From Streptomyces sp. ISL-10 (lineage in GTDB: Bacteria; Actinomycetota; Actinomycetes; Streptomycetales; Streptomycetaceae), in the NCBI RefSeq assembly GCF_018614575.1, contig NZ_JAGGOJ010000002.1:152098-216097 (forward strand): a DNA stretch of 64,000 nucleotides, written 5' to 3'. Positions 36,269 through 44,239 of the stretch are shown here, in pieces. Numbering within the stretch: position 1 is the stretch's first letter; each line of letters begins with the position of its first letter. Under the pieces are notes generated by a model, which had not been told where the DNA came from, did no database searches, and saw only the letters and a list, made by a program, of their open reading frames with translations. A program made the position numbers and the translations under genes.

Positions 36269-36925
36269 TCAGCGGCGTCGGGGTGCGGGAGCGGACGGCT
36301 GCCTCGCGGGGCTCGGCGGCGGTGTTGTGGCTGTCGACCGCTCGGGAGCCCGCGCGGCGTGATTGCGGGCGGCGAGGATCCGGTGGGCGGCGCGTGACAG
36401 CGCGTTGGCCGTATTGCCGAGGTCGGCGACGGGGTCGGGGCCTGCGCTCTCGGCGTCCGGGGCAGGGGACAAGGCGATCCAGGCCCTGACCACAACGTCC
36501 CGGGTGAGCGGCAGCAGGCCGCTGGCCGGCCCGGCGATCTCGGTCAGGACCTCGGCGACCTCGGTGCTGCTCTCAGCGCGGGAGGCCCGCTCGGCGAGCT
36601 GGGCGAGGTAGCGCAGAGCCGCGTCGCGTTCGCCATTCGGCGCGGTCAGCGCGTTCAGGGCGGGGTCGAGATGGACGCTGTGACCGCCGCAGAGCAGGGC
36701 GTGCGATGCCGCGGTGGCCTTCAGGCGCTGCTGCTCGATCGGGAGGCCGTGGGGAAGACGGTGGTACTCCCCGCGCGGACCGGGAGCGGTAAGGAAGCCA
36801 CCGGTTCGCTGGAGGATGTCCGCCGCTCGCTCGGTCCCGCCGATCGCGACGACCAGCCCGGTGCGTGAATCCTTGGTGATGGTGACGTACTCCAGCACCA
36901 GGAAGTCGGGCTCCCCTGGCTTCAT
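36269..36925 (-). CDS. Hypothetical protein with the GF...GYxVxxD module
   Basis: 218 aa. N-terminal module: RAADILQRTGGFLTAPGPRG, EYHRLPHGLP, helix, then HSVHLDPALNAL. The C-terminal half is a helical bundle resembling the ends of the 37694 and 38406 proteins, then a Pro/Arg tail. ATG overlaps the preceding stop (ATGA). Second of four members of this module family in the element. Confidence 0.62.
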   Translation of the reverse strand: MKPGEPDFLVLEYVTITKDSRTGLVVAIGGTERAADILQRTGGFLTAPGPRGEYHRLPHGLPIEQQRLKATAASHALLCGGHSVHLDPALNALTAPNGERDAALRYLAQLAERASRAESSTEVAEVLTEIAGPASGLLPLTRDVVVRAWIALSPAPDAESAGPDPVADLGNTANALSRAAHRILAARNHAARAPERSTATTPPPSPARQPSAPAPRRR

Positions 36926-37671
36926 CGAGCCCTGGAGGCTGGCGTTCGTGTGGCGGCCGGGGCCGGCGGCAGGACGGCACTGGGGGCGGTCCGAGCTGCG
37001 GGGTGCTGGAGCGCCGTGCCGATGCCGAGCGCGTCGAGCTGTGGGCCGATCGCGTGCAGGGCGCGGGCCTGGGCCCTGGTGTCGTCTGCGCCGAGGCGGT
37101 AGATACCGGTGTGCGGATCCTGGATGAAGCCGTGAGCAGCCAGGACGGCGCCGGCTGCATCACCGACGGGCGCGGCGGCAACGCTGCCGTCCTGCTGCCA
37201 GGTCAGGACGACCCGATCCGGCTGGGACGGCTGGATGCCGCCGAGGGCGTTGTGTCGGACCTGGGCGAGCGCGGCTTCGTAGCGGGCGAGCAGGTCGCCG
37301 GCGACCTGCTCGGCGCCCAGGAACGGATCGTCCGCGAGCGCGATGCCGTTGGGCTCGGGTACGGGGCGGTACGCCTCGTCGGGCAGTGCGCGCGGGGCGA
37401 CGGCGGCAATGAGGAATCCGTCGCGTTCGTCGTGCCGTTCCAGGACGACGAGCTGGGCTCCGTCCGGGCGGCTCAGGACGGCTGCCTGCTGGAGTGGGTG
37501 CTCAGGGAGTGACGCGGCGACGAGGTCCAGGTCCCAGATGCGGTCGGACAGTTCGGCGAGGTCGTCCTTGTGCTCGGGAGGGTGGTAGGAGCTCGTCCAG
37601 GTGCCCGGGAGTTCGCCGGCGAGGACGTCGGCGTACGAGGCGAGGCGCTCGGAGTTGGCGTGATCGTGCAT
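36922..37671 (-). CDS. Hypothetical protein, LPGTWT family
   Basis: 249 aa. N-terminal domain with AGELPGTWTSSYHPPEH, VLSRPDGAQLVVLERHDER and LLARYEAAL resembles the 159-residue protein at 27976. A second domain (about 150-215, QDGSVAAAPVGDAAGAVLAA then GFIQDPHTGIYRLG) follows, with a Pro/Ala tail. ATG at 37671 has AAGGACACC directly upstream; the longer open frame before it is noncoding in composition. Function unknown. Confidence 0.63.
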   Translation of the reverse strand: MHDHANSERLASYADVLAGELPGTWTSSYHPPEHKDDLAELSDRIWDLDLVAASLPEHPLQQAAVLSRPDGAQLVVLERHDERDGFLIAAVAPRALPDEAYRPVPEPNGIALADDPFLGAEQVAGDLLARYEAALAQVRHNALGGIQPSQPDRVVLTWQQDGSVAAAPVGDAAGAVLAAHGFIQDPHTGIYRLGADDTRAQARALHAIGPQLDALGIGTALQHPAARTAPSAVLPPAPAATRTPASRAR

Positions 37672-37693
37672 GGTGTCCTTGGGCGAGGTGGGG

Positions 37694-38392
37694 TCAGCGG
37701 CGCAGGCCGGCAGCCACGGGAGGTGGTGGCGGGGCCGGCGCGGTGCGCGGTGGTGGCGGGCAGGCGCAGACGGCGGAGCGATCGCGCTCAGTGGCGGGGA
37801 CCTCTTCGGCGCAGATGCTGCGGCTGGGGTGCGGGACGTGCCGGTCGGCGAGGGCGTTACGGGTGTCGGAGAGGTCGCTACGGATGGCTTGGAGACGCTC
37901 GTCGGCGAGGTAGCGCAGACGGCGGGCGATGTGCGGGTCGGCCGCGTCGCCAAGGCCGTCGTGGAACTCGGCGGTGGCGATGAGGACTTCTTCGAGGGCG
38001 GCGAGGATGCCGTCGTGGGAGGCGGTCAGTTCGGTGAGTGCGCCGGCCGCATCCCAGGTGGTGGTGGCTTCGCGGATGCGCTGGGCGAGATGGGCGACGG
38101 TGGCGCCCAGCGGCAGATCGTGGACCGGTCGGCGGTCGGTGTCGAAGTCCTCGTCGCAGTCGACGTGGTATCCGACGGCCCGAAGCCGGGCGACGGCTTC
38201 GATCCCGAGGCGGGTGTCGTCGCCCTCGATGAGGTTGGTGGGGGCGCGGTGGTAGGTCTCGTGGACGCGGACCACCGGGACGAAGCCCGTACGCTGCAGG
38301 ACGCTGTGGGCCTCGGGGTCTCCGCCGCGGGCGAGGACCTCCTCGGAGTGCGGGTCGCGGCGGACGGTCAGGAATCGGTCGCCCAGGGGCAA
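37694..38392 (-). CDS. Hypothetical protein with the GF...GYxVxxD module
   Basis: 232 aa. The module is clear: AHSVLQRTGFVPVVRVHETYHRAP is its start (motif LQRTGF), then a helix and AVGYHVDCDEDF. The rest is a long helical bundle (LAQRIREATTTWDAAGALT onward) and a Pro-rich end. TTG start at 38392 with AGGAG ten bases upstream. Third member of the module family. Confidence 0.62.
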   Translation of the reverse strand: MPLGDRFLTVRRDPHSEEVLARGGDPEAHSVLQRTGFVPVVRVHETYHRAPTNLIEGDDTRLGIEAVARLRAVGYHVDCDEDFDTDRRPVHDLPLGATVAHLAQRIREATTTWDAAGALTELTASHDGILAALEEVLIATAEFHDGLGDAADPHIARRLRYLADERLQAIRSDLSDTRNALADRHVPHPSRSICAEEVPATERDRSAVCACPPPPRTAPAPPPPPVAAGLRR

Positions 38393-38405
38393 AGAGACGT
38401 TTCTC

Positions 38406-39254
38406 CTACGGTGATCGCCGTGCGGCTGCCGTGATGGTGGGCAGTGCCGGGAAGGCTGTGCGTGGCCGGGTGGGTGCGTTCAGGTGGGTCGCGGTGGTGT
38501 CGAGGTCCTGCTGGATGCCGTAGAGGCGGCGGGCGATCAGCTCCAGGCAGTGCGCCGTGGCGGCATCGGGCTGGTGGGCGATGCGGTGGGCGGTGTGTTC
38601 GACGAGTCCGCGCACTGTGGCCAACGGGCCGGTCTGCTCGTCGGCGAGCTGCGAGAGGATGGCCGCGAGCTGGGCTGATGCTGTGGAGGCGGGCCGGGCG
38701 AGGGCTGGCGGCCTTGGAGTGCTTCGTACGGGCATCAGGCGCAGGTCCTGCTCGATGCGGCGGGACTCGGCCGAGAGGCGTCGCAGGACCTCGGCAGGTT
38801 GCGTGTGCCAGGAGCCGTCGAGGCGGATCAGGTTGGCGATCAGGTCGAGGCGTCCGGGCTGGGCCTGGACGGCGATCCACCGGCAGTCGTTCGGCTCGCC
38901 GGGGACTTCGATGCCTGCGGCGCGGGCCAGCCGGTGGGCGGCTTCGGCCCATTCGGGGCCGGTCAGCTCACGGTCGTCGGGGTGGAGCCGGACGTCGAGG
39001 TGGAAGATCGCGCGCCGGTCGCCGTTCGCGCTGGCGGCGAACGGGTGCTCCATGAGCGGGCCTTCGAGGTGCTCAGCCCACTGGAGGGACGTCCAGATCT
39101 TCTGCTCGTCGTCCAAGGTGTAGTAGTCGAGGCCCGGCCAGTGGGCGACGACGGTGTGCTCGGTCAGCCCCTCGTCCGGCGACACCGGACGTCCCAGCGC
39201 CTCGGTGAGCACGTCGTTCGGCGTGTGGGTCCGCTCGTGGAGACGGGGAATCAC
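38406..39254 (-). CDS. Relaxase-like protein lacking the metal-binding His pair
   Basis: 282 aa. The block FHLDVRLHPDDRELTGPEW, DCRWIAVQ, IANLIRLDGSW and SAESRRIEQDLRL follows the order of streptomycete MobA/VirD2-type relaxases, in which the equivalent segment reads RWVAVRHADDHIHIVATL. Here the HIH part is replaced by residues QPGRLDLIANL, so the catalytic metal site seems absent. The C-terminal third is a helical bundle. GTG start overlaps the previous stop (GTGA). It may be a non-catalytic accessory relaxase or a DNA-binding remnant. The resemblance is from memory of the family and needs a profile search. Confidence 0.55.
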   Translation of the reverse strand: MIPRLHERTHTPNDVLTEALGRPVSPDEGLTEHTVVAHWPGLDYYTLDDEQKIWTSLQWAEHLEGPLMEHPFAASANGDRRAIFHLDVRLHPDDRELTGPEWAEAAHRLARAAGIEVPGEPNDCRWIAVQAQPGRLDLIANLIRLDGSWHTQPAEVLRRLSAESRRIEQDLRLMPVRSTPRPPALARPASTASAQLAAILSQLADEQTGPLATVRGLVEHTAHRIAHQPDAATAHCLELIARRLYGIQQDLDTTATHLNAPTRPRTAFPALPTITAAARRSP

Positions 39255-39676
39255 CGGCTGCTCCGGGCGTCGGCTATGTGCACCAACTGGTTGAGGGCGG
39301 TGGTGGTGTACCAACCGCAGTCGATCAGGGCGTTGTCGTCGGTGTACTTCGGCAGAAGGGCATCTTCCATGGCCCGGAGATGGATCAGGCAGTCCGGGCA
39401 GCGACGCGAGAGGTGCACTAGGTAGCGAGGGTGGGCGGTGATGTACGACTGCGCGCCGCCGGTCGCATCGCGCAGCCGCCATCCGTCCACGTCGGTCGGG
39501 GTGTGCCAGGACGGGGCGACCACGCGCATGGCGTCACCCCACAGTTCTCCGCCGGCGACCCCCTTCAGGACGACGACCGTGTCGCCGGCCTGGAAGTGCT
39601 GGTGCGTGATGTCCCGATCCGGGGTGAGCGGGTCGGGCGTCGGAGCGAACACCGGTGTGGGCGGGGGCTGGGACAT
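39251..39676 (-). CDS. Hypothetical protein, first gene of the minus-strand train
   Basis: 141 aa. It has a beta-rich middle (HFQAGDTVVVLKGVAGGELW then GDAMRVVAPSWHTPTDVDGW) reminiscent of an SH3-like barrel, and a C-terminal part with CPDCLIHLRAMED that could bind metal. ATG at 39676 with AAAGGAA upstream. It is the promoter-proximal gene of the train running down to 23.2 kb, and palindrome copy 2 lies 54 bases upstream. No family recognised. Confidence 0.62.
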   Translation of the reverse strand: MSQPPPTPVFAPTPDPLTPDRDITHQHFQAGDTVVVLKGVAGGELWGDAMRVVAPSWHTPTDVDGWRLRDATGGAQSYITAHPRYLVHLSRRCPDCLIHLRAMEDALLPKYTDDNALIDCGWYTTTALNQLVHIADARSSR

Positions 39677-39729
39677 GCGGTTCCTTTCCACGCGAGGCGG
39701 GTGGCGGTGGGAGGAACAATGGTCCGGAG

Positions 39730-39756
39730 GATCGCCGGTTTGGCTAACCGGCGATC
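39730..39756 (+). repeat. Dispersed palindrome, copy 2
   Basis: Same perfect 25-bp hairpin as at 19744 and 58235, with one extra G-C pair. It lies 54 bases upstream of the first gene of the minus-strand train. Read toward that gene, it is preceded by AACATAGCCGAC and followed by CTCCGGAC, exactly as at copy 3 upstream of the 58342 gene, which suggests a regulatory or transcribed 5' element rather than random repetition. Confidence 0.85.
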
Positions 39757-39883
39757 GTCGGCTATGTTGCGCCGCGATCAACCGGATCGGCAGCGCAACT
39801 GACCGCATCTGACGAACCGTTGGTACGAGAGGCGGCGTCCGCAATTCGCTGACGCGATTGACCTTGTACCAGGCTGCCGCACG

Positions 39884-40492
39884 TTGTCAGTGCTGCCCGC
39901 TAAGTTCCTCCCGAACACGGGGGGTGCCTTGGGCCGGAAGAAGCAGGACATGTGGATCAGGCTGATGGTGCTGTTCACCAACATGGGGCGTTGCGTCTAC
40001 TGCGACGCTGCCGAGTCAGCGGAGATCGATCACGTCGTCCCGGTAACGCATGCCGGGTGGGACCACTGGGTCAACATGGTCCCGGCCTGTGGGCCGTGCA
40101 ATCAGGGCAAGAGCGACACGGGGTTGCTGGCGTGGGTTGCTCAGCTGACGTATCAGCGCTACGGCGCGGAAGCCAGTACGTGGCCGCACGGGGACAAGGG
40201 CCTCTGGTGGATGCGGGAAAGGATCGAGCGCGCATTCGATGAGGTCACGGCGCGCGTTGAGGGCGTCAAGTCGGAGCTGGACGACAAGGAGCGCCGCGAC
40301 TGGTTCTTTGACCGTTATTGGTTCCTCGGGAAGAACGATCCGGTCTATCTCTGGCGTGCCTGGGTTTCGACCCGCGTGGAGAAGGCCCGCGAGGAGGGCT
40401 GGCCGAAGCCGCCCCCGCCACCGCGCATGAGGGTCGTACGAACCCGCCTGGGGCAGGTGATGGAACCGATCCCGGAGGACGAGACAGCGTGA
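39884..40492 (+). CDS. HNH endonuclease
   Basis: 202 aa. The HNH core is seen at about residues 37-80: CVYCDAA, then EIDHVVPVTHAGWDHWVNMV and ACGPCNQGKSD, with the two CxxC pairs that bind structural zinc. The C-terminal half is helical and rich in Trp and charge. TTG at 39884 is taken as start; an internal TTG after GGGGGTGCC (near 39926) is an alternative that gives a shorter protein. It stands alone on the plus strand between two divergent minus-strand trains, with a possible TTGACC -35 at 39858. Probably a homing- or restriction-type nuclease. Confidence 0.82.
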   Translation: MSVLPAKFLPNTGGALGRKKQDMWIRLMVLFTNMGRCVYCDAAESAEIDHVVPVTHAGWDHWVNMVPACGPCNQGKSDTGLLAWVAQLTYQRYGAEASTWPHGDKGLWWMRERIERAFDEVTARVEGVKSELDDKERRDWFFDRYWFLGKNDPVYLWRAWVSTRVEKAREEGWPKPPPPPRMRVVRTRLGQVMEPIPEDETA

Positions 40493-40556
40493 CGGTGGCC
40501 CCCCCTACGAAGGGGGCCTGTCTGACGCACGACCCCGGCCGTGCACTGACGGCTGG

Positions 40557-41054
40557 TCATCGGAACGGGTTCTCCGTCCCGCGGTCGTTCCCGCCGGCGG
40601 CGTCGAGGAGTTCGAGCAGGTCGGTGCCCTCCGCATCACGCTGGTCGATCCACCATCCGGCGCGGGTGATGGAGCGGGCCTTCTCCTCCAGCTCCGCCCA
40701 GTCCGCCTCGTCCCAAGACCCCTCGACGACCAGTGCGGTGTGAGCGGAGGTCATGAGCTGGTGGCGGGACCGCTCGCCCCAGGCCAGGGCCTTCTCCGGG
40801 CCCTCCAGTTGCGGCATGTCGAACTTTTCCGCCCATTCGACGGCAGCCTGCTGCTCTTCGGCGCGCTTGGCGGCGAGCCACTCCTTCGTGGACTCCGTGT
40901 CGGCGTCGCGAGCTGCCTTCCAGCAGTCGGTGCAGTCCCGGCCGGCGAGCCAGCGGGCGAATCCGGCGCGCTTGTCGGCGGGACGGTTGGACAGGTCATG
41001 GACGACCTCGTGGGAGCAGGAGTGCTCGACAGTCCACTGCGTACGGACAGCCAT
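40557..41054 (-). CDS. Hypothetical protein of streptomycete mobile elements
   Basis: 165 aa, acidic and Trp-rich. The N-terminus carries His and Cys (WTVEHSCSHEVVHDL and GRDCTDCWKAA), which could form a zinc site of the C-H-C-C kind. The rest is helical. ATG start at 41054 with GAGGAG about eight bases upstream. Last gene of the second minus-strand train. Function unknown. Confidence 0.65.
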   Translation of the reverse strand: MAVRTQWTVEHSCSHEVVHDLSNRPADKRAGFARWLAGRDCTDCWKAARDADTESTKEWLAAKRAEEQQAAVEWAEKFDMPQLEGPEKALAWGERSRHQLMTSAHTALVVEGSWDEADWAELEEKARSITRAGWWIDQRDAEGTDLLELLDAAGGNDRGTENPFR

Positions 41055-41083
41055 AGATGAATCTCCTCAAATGGGTATGAAGG

Positions 41084-42376
41084 TCAGAGGCTTGCGGGGT
41101 TGTTCTGGGCGGCCTCGTGCCGGCCTCGGGGTGGGCGGCGGTGTCGACCGGCCCGGGAGAGACGTCCAGCCGGGCCGAGGTGCGGGCGCGCGGCGAGCAG
41201 GACGGTGAGGGCGAACGCGGCGCCGGCGGCGGGGAGCGCGGCGCTGGCGAAGGGGTGCTCGGCGAGGCGTCCGGCGAGGGCGGTGCCGGCGGACTGGCCG
41301 GCACCGATGGACAGGATCAGCCACGCGTACGCCTCGCTCGTGCGGGCCGCGGCGGTGAGGGCGTCGGTGGTGACGTAGGCGCAGGCGACCACGACGGTGA
41401 GGAAGGCGCCGGGCACGATGACCGCGCAGGCGGCCGCGTACGGTCCCAGGAGGGCGAGAAGTGGGAGCCACCCGGCCAGGAACGCGGCCCCGGCAGTGAT
41501 CATTCGGTCGGTGGTGGTGCTGGTCCAGGTGCGGCGTCCGTAGGCGAGGCCCCCCAGGAAGCTGCCGGTCGAGAATGCGGCGGGCAGGATCCCGGACAGC
41601 ATGTCCTCGTCGTGGTGCTCGGCCATGGCGATCGACCACACGTTCATGGATCCGATCGCGAACCCGATGCCGGTGAGAGAGACGAAGAGCAGCACCAGGC
41701 CGGGGCTGGTCAGCCGCCGTCCTGGCCCGCCGTCCGTGCTCGTCGGCTGCGCGGGACGCCAGCGCCGGGAAGGCGGTGCGCTCGCGACGATGGCGGTGCC
41801 GACGAGACCGAGGGCGGCGGTGACGGCGAGAGCGAGGGACGGGCTGTGCGCGGAGGCGAGCGCGGCGGCGAGCAGGGGGCCGACGATGTACAGCAGGCCC
41901 TGCGTGCCGGTGTCGAGGGCGAGCGCGGCGTGCCGCAGTCGGCGATTGGGCAGCACACTCGGCCACAGCGCCCGCAGCCCGGCCTCCAGGGGCGGCGTGG
42001 TCAGGCCGGCTGCGACGACCACCGCCGTGGCGAGCGCCGGACTTACTTGGGTTCCGACCACAGGCAGGGCCACCAGCAGTGCGGAGTTGAGTACGGCGGC
42101 GGGAAGGTGCACGGCGGTCTGTCCGCGGCGGTCCATCAGGCGCCCCTTGACCGGCTGGGACAGTGCGGAGGACAGCCCGTACAGGGCGCTGAGCAGTCCG
42201 CCGAAAGCGATGCTGCCTCCGGTCGCGGTGGCCCACAGGAGGATGGCGACGGGTGCCATGCCGTTGGGGAGGCGGCCGGTGAGGGTGCCGCCGAGAAGGC
42301 GGGCGACGTACGGGCTGCCCAGCACCGCGCCATAGGTGATGCGCGGTGCCGGGGCCGGGGGTGCGGTCAGGGACAA
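41084..42376 (-). CDS. MFS transporter (drug-efflux type)
   Basis: 430 aa with about twelve hydrophobic helices. MFS features include the loop after helix 2, GRLMDRRGQ, and repeated Gly/Ala-rich helices; most like the 12-helix, proton-driven exporters. TTG at 42376 is the probable start, but its ribosome site is weak. It follows the 42405 gene by 28 bases. No regulator is adjacent. Likely cargo of the element, exporting an unknown compound. Confidence 0.85.
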   Translation of the reverse strand: MSLTAPPAPAPRITYGAVLGSPYVARLLGGTLTGRLPNGMAPVAILLWATATGGSIAFGGLLSALYGLSSALSQPVKGRLMDRRGQTAVHLPAAVLNSALLVALPVVGTQVSPALATAVVVAAGLTTPPLEAGLRALWPSVLPNRRLRHAALALDTGTQGLLYIVGPLLAAALASAHSPSLALAVTAALGLVGTAIVASAPPSRRWRPAQPTSTDGGPGRRLTSPGLVLLFVSLTGIGFAIGSMNVWSIAMAEHHDEDMLSGILPAAFSTGSFLGGLAYGRRTWTSTTTDRMITAGAAFLAGWLPLLALLGPYAAACAVIVPGAFLTVVVACAYVTTDALTAAARTSEAYAWLILSIGAGQSAGTALAGRLAEHPFASAALPAAGAAFALTVLLAARPHLGPAGRLSRAGRHRRPPRGRHEAAQNNPASL

Positions 42377-42404
42377 CGGGTGCTTTCTCTCGGGGGAGCG
42401 GTGC

Positions 42405-43583
42405 CTAGCGGTGGCGGGCGGTGGTGGTGCGCGCTGGCGGCGTGGGTGGTGTGGTGTCCACGGCGGGGCGCGGGCGGACCCGTAGGACGGGGGTGCGGTG
42501 CGGCGGTAGAACGGCGACGGTCGCCCCGAGGTCCTCGGCCGCGTCATGCACTTCGCGGATGAGGAAGTCGATCTGTCGGCTGAGTGCGGTGAGCCGGGCG
42601 GCGATCTGCCGGCCCTGTACGGTCTCCAGGGCGCTGGCGAACTGGCCCGCGGTCTCCAGGAGTTCCTGAAGGCGGACCATCGGGCCCGCGTGGTAGCCGC
42701 GTTGGGTGGCACCGAGGAGCGCGTTGGACGCGTCACCGGCGTGCTGGGCCTCGATGACGTCCCGGATGAGTTCCTGCAGCGATATCTCGGGGGCGGGCAC
42801 GGGCCGGTTGAACACAGAGACGTCCGCGCCAAGTACGCCGGGTGGGACGGGGGCGGGAAGCACCTGTCCGGCCTCGTATTCGTGGGCGAAGTGTCCGATC
42901 ACCTGCCAGCCGGAGGCGTCCGGGTCACCTCTGAGGGCGACCACCGTCGAGTCGTCGTCCTCGATCAGATGGGCGAGGGTGATGGGCTGCCCGTCAGCGG
43001 CGTACCAGGACTCGGTCAGCTCTAGCTCGCCTCGCCGCTGCGCGGCCTGGGCCCGCTCGGTCCACGCCTGCTGTTCTTCGTCGGCCAGCGGGACCTTGTA
43101 GTGCTGGTGCTGGTCGGCGAGGTTGCTGGCAATGAAGCCGTGGTCCGCCCAAGCAGCGAGGTAGGGCCACAAGGCCGCATGCTGCGTGCGTACGGCGGAA
43201 CCGGGGGCGGCGGGCCGGTCGAGCGCCCGCCGGATCTCGGCGGCGGAGACGGCGAGGCCGTCCAGCACGGTCCGCCACCCAGTGATGTGCCGGGCGGGCG
43301 GAAGCTCGTCGAGCGCTCGGTGAGCGGCATCGAGCAGTGCATCGGCGTACGGGGCGAGGTGCGTGGCGTACGCCTCCACGGCGGCCTTGTCGCGGTGGGC
43401 TCGTGAGGCTGCCGCGGCGCCTTCGTGAACGGTGCGGCCGTAGCGGTCGCGGGTCATGTCGAGCGCGATCTCGGTCTCGCGGGCGATGACGGACATCCGG
43501 AGACGGAAGTCGCGTGCTCGGGTTCCGAGGTCGCGTGCCACGGGCAGCGGGCTTTCGGGGGCCGGGTCGCTTCCGGGTGTCAT
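42405..43583 (-). CDS. Hypothetical helical protein
   Basis: 392 aa. The N-terminal 120 residues are a long charged helical region (RARDFRLRMSVIARETEIAL). The middle carries a compact beta-rich domain (ITLAHLIEDDDSTVVALRGD, WQVIGHFAHEYEAG). The C-terminus is a helical bundle and Pro/Thr-rich tail. ATG overlaps the preceding stop (ATGA). No known family; possibly structural. Confidence 0.65.
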   Translation of the reverse strand: MTPGSDPAPESPLPVARDLGTRARDFRLRMSVIARETEIALDMTRDRYGRTVHEGAAAASRAHRDKAAVEAYATHLAPYADALLDAAHRALDELPPARHITGWRTVLDGLAVSAAEIRRALDRPAAPGSAVRTQHAALWPYLAAWADHGFIASNLADQHQHYKVPLADEEQQAWTERAQAAQRRGELELTESWYAADGQPITLAHLIEDDDSTVVALRGDPDASGWQVIGHFAHEYEAGQVLPAPVPPGVLGADVSVFNRPVPAPEISLQELIRDVIEAQHAGDASNALLGATQRGYHAGPMVRLQELLETAGQFASALETVQGRQIAARLTALSRQIDFLIREVHDAAEDLGATVAVLPPHRTPVLRVRPRPAVDTTPPTPPARTTTARHR

Positions 43584-44050
43584 CGGGATCGCCTGCCACC
43601 CGACGCCGTCAGGTGGACGGTCGGCGCGTAGGTGGGCTTCGGCGGGATCGGCCGGGCCGACGGCGGCGAGGTGGTGGGTGCCGTGCCGCGCTGCGTCGTA
43701 CGGCCGGCGGCGGCCTGTGCGAGACGGCTGCGGCGTTCCAGGAGCCCGTTCGGCCGCACGGGAGGTGGCGGGCTGGCCGAAGTGGCGGGGTCGAGAACGA
43801 CGTCGGCGTGTACGGCGTAACCCTGGCGGCGCAGGTCGTGGACGGCCTGTCGAGTGCGGCGAGGGCCGTCCCGTTCCGGTTCGCTGAGCCTGAACAGCCC
43901 GGGTTGGCCGGCGACCGGTTCGAACTCTTCGCGCAGCAGAAACCATTGGGCGAGGTGCGAGGGCATGGAGGAGGTGAAGGAGGCGACGAAGCCGTGTTCC
44001 TTGTGAGTGCCGAAGACAAAGTGGGTGCCGGGTTCCAACAGGGTGGGCAT
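43580..44050 (-). CDS. Hypothetical protein with the GF...GYxVxxD module
   Basis: 156 aa. It contains FEPVAGQPGLFRLSEPE, a helix QAVHDLRRQGY and AVHADVVLDP, the pattern shared with 35846, 36269 and 37694, plus a Pro/Arg-rich tail. ATG at 44050 is directly preceded by GAGGAG with almost no spacer, so the true start may be slightly downstream or upstream. Its stop overlaps the next gene. Confidence 0.6.
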   Translation of the reverse strand: MPTLLEPGTHFVFGTHKEHGFVASFTSSMPSHLAQWFLLREEFEPVAGQPGLFRLSEPERDGPRRTRQAVHDLRRQGYAVHADVVLDPATSASPPPPVRPNGLLERRSRLAQAAAGRTTQRGTAPTTSPPSARPIPPKPTYAPTVHLTASGGRRSR

Positions 44051-44161
44051 CTCCTCACGTGGTCGGTGGTGGAGCAGGTCAGCGGCGGGGTGCCGGACGG
44101 GCCGCAGGCAGGGGACGCAGGGGTGCGGACACGGCGAGAGCCGGGCGCCGGTGCGGTGCGC

Positions 44162-44239
44162 TCACGCGGGCTTGGCGCAGGAACGCGCGGCCCAGGCCGT
44201 CGCCGACCGGTAGGCGAGGACGATGTGCGCGTCAGCCAC
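44162..44239 (-). CDS. Possible 25-residue small protein
   Basis: GTG at 44239 overlaps the end of the glycosyltransferase gene by eight bases (GTGGCTGA), and the frame ends at TGA 44162, giving a short Ala-rich peptide with two Tyr/Trp and one Cys. Codon use looks like real genes here. The coupling is the only support, so this is a tentative entry. Confidence 0.28.
   Translation of the reverse strand: MADAHIVLAYRSATAWAARSCAKPA

Noticed and set aside
39858..39884. TTGACC as -35 of a promoter for the HNH gene
   Set aside because: No acceptable -10 at 16-18 bases; kept only as a remark.
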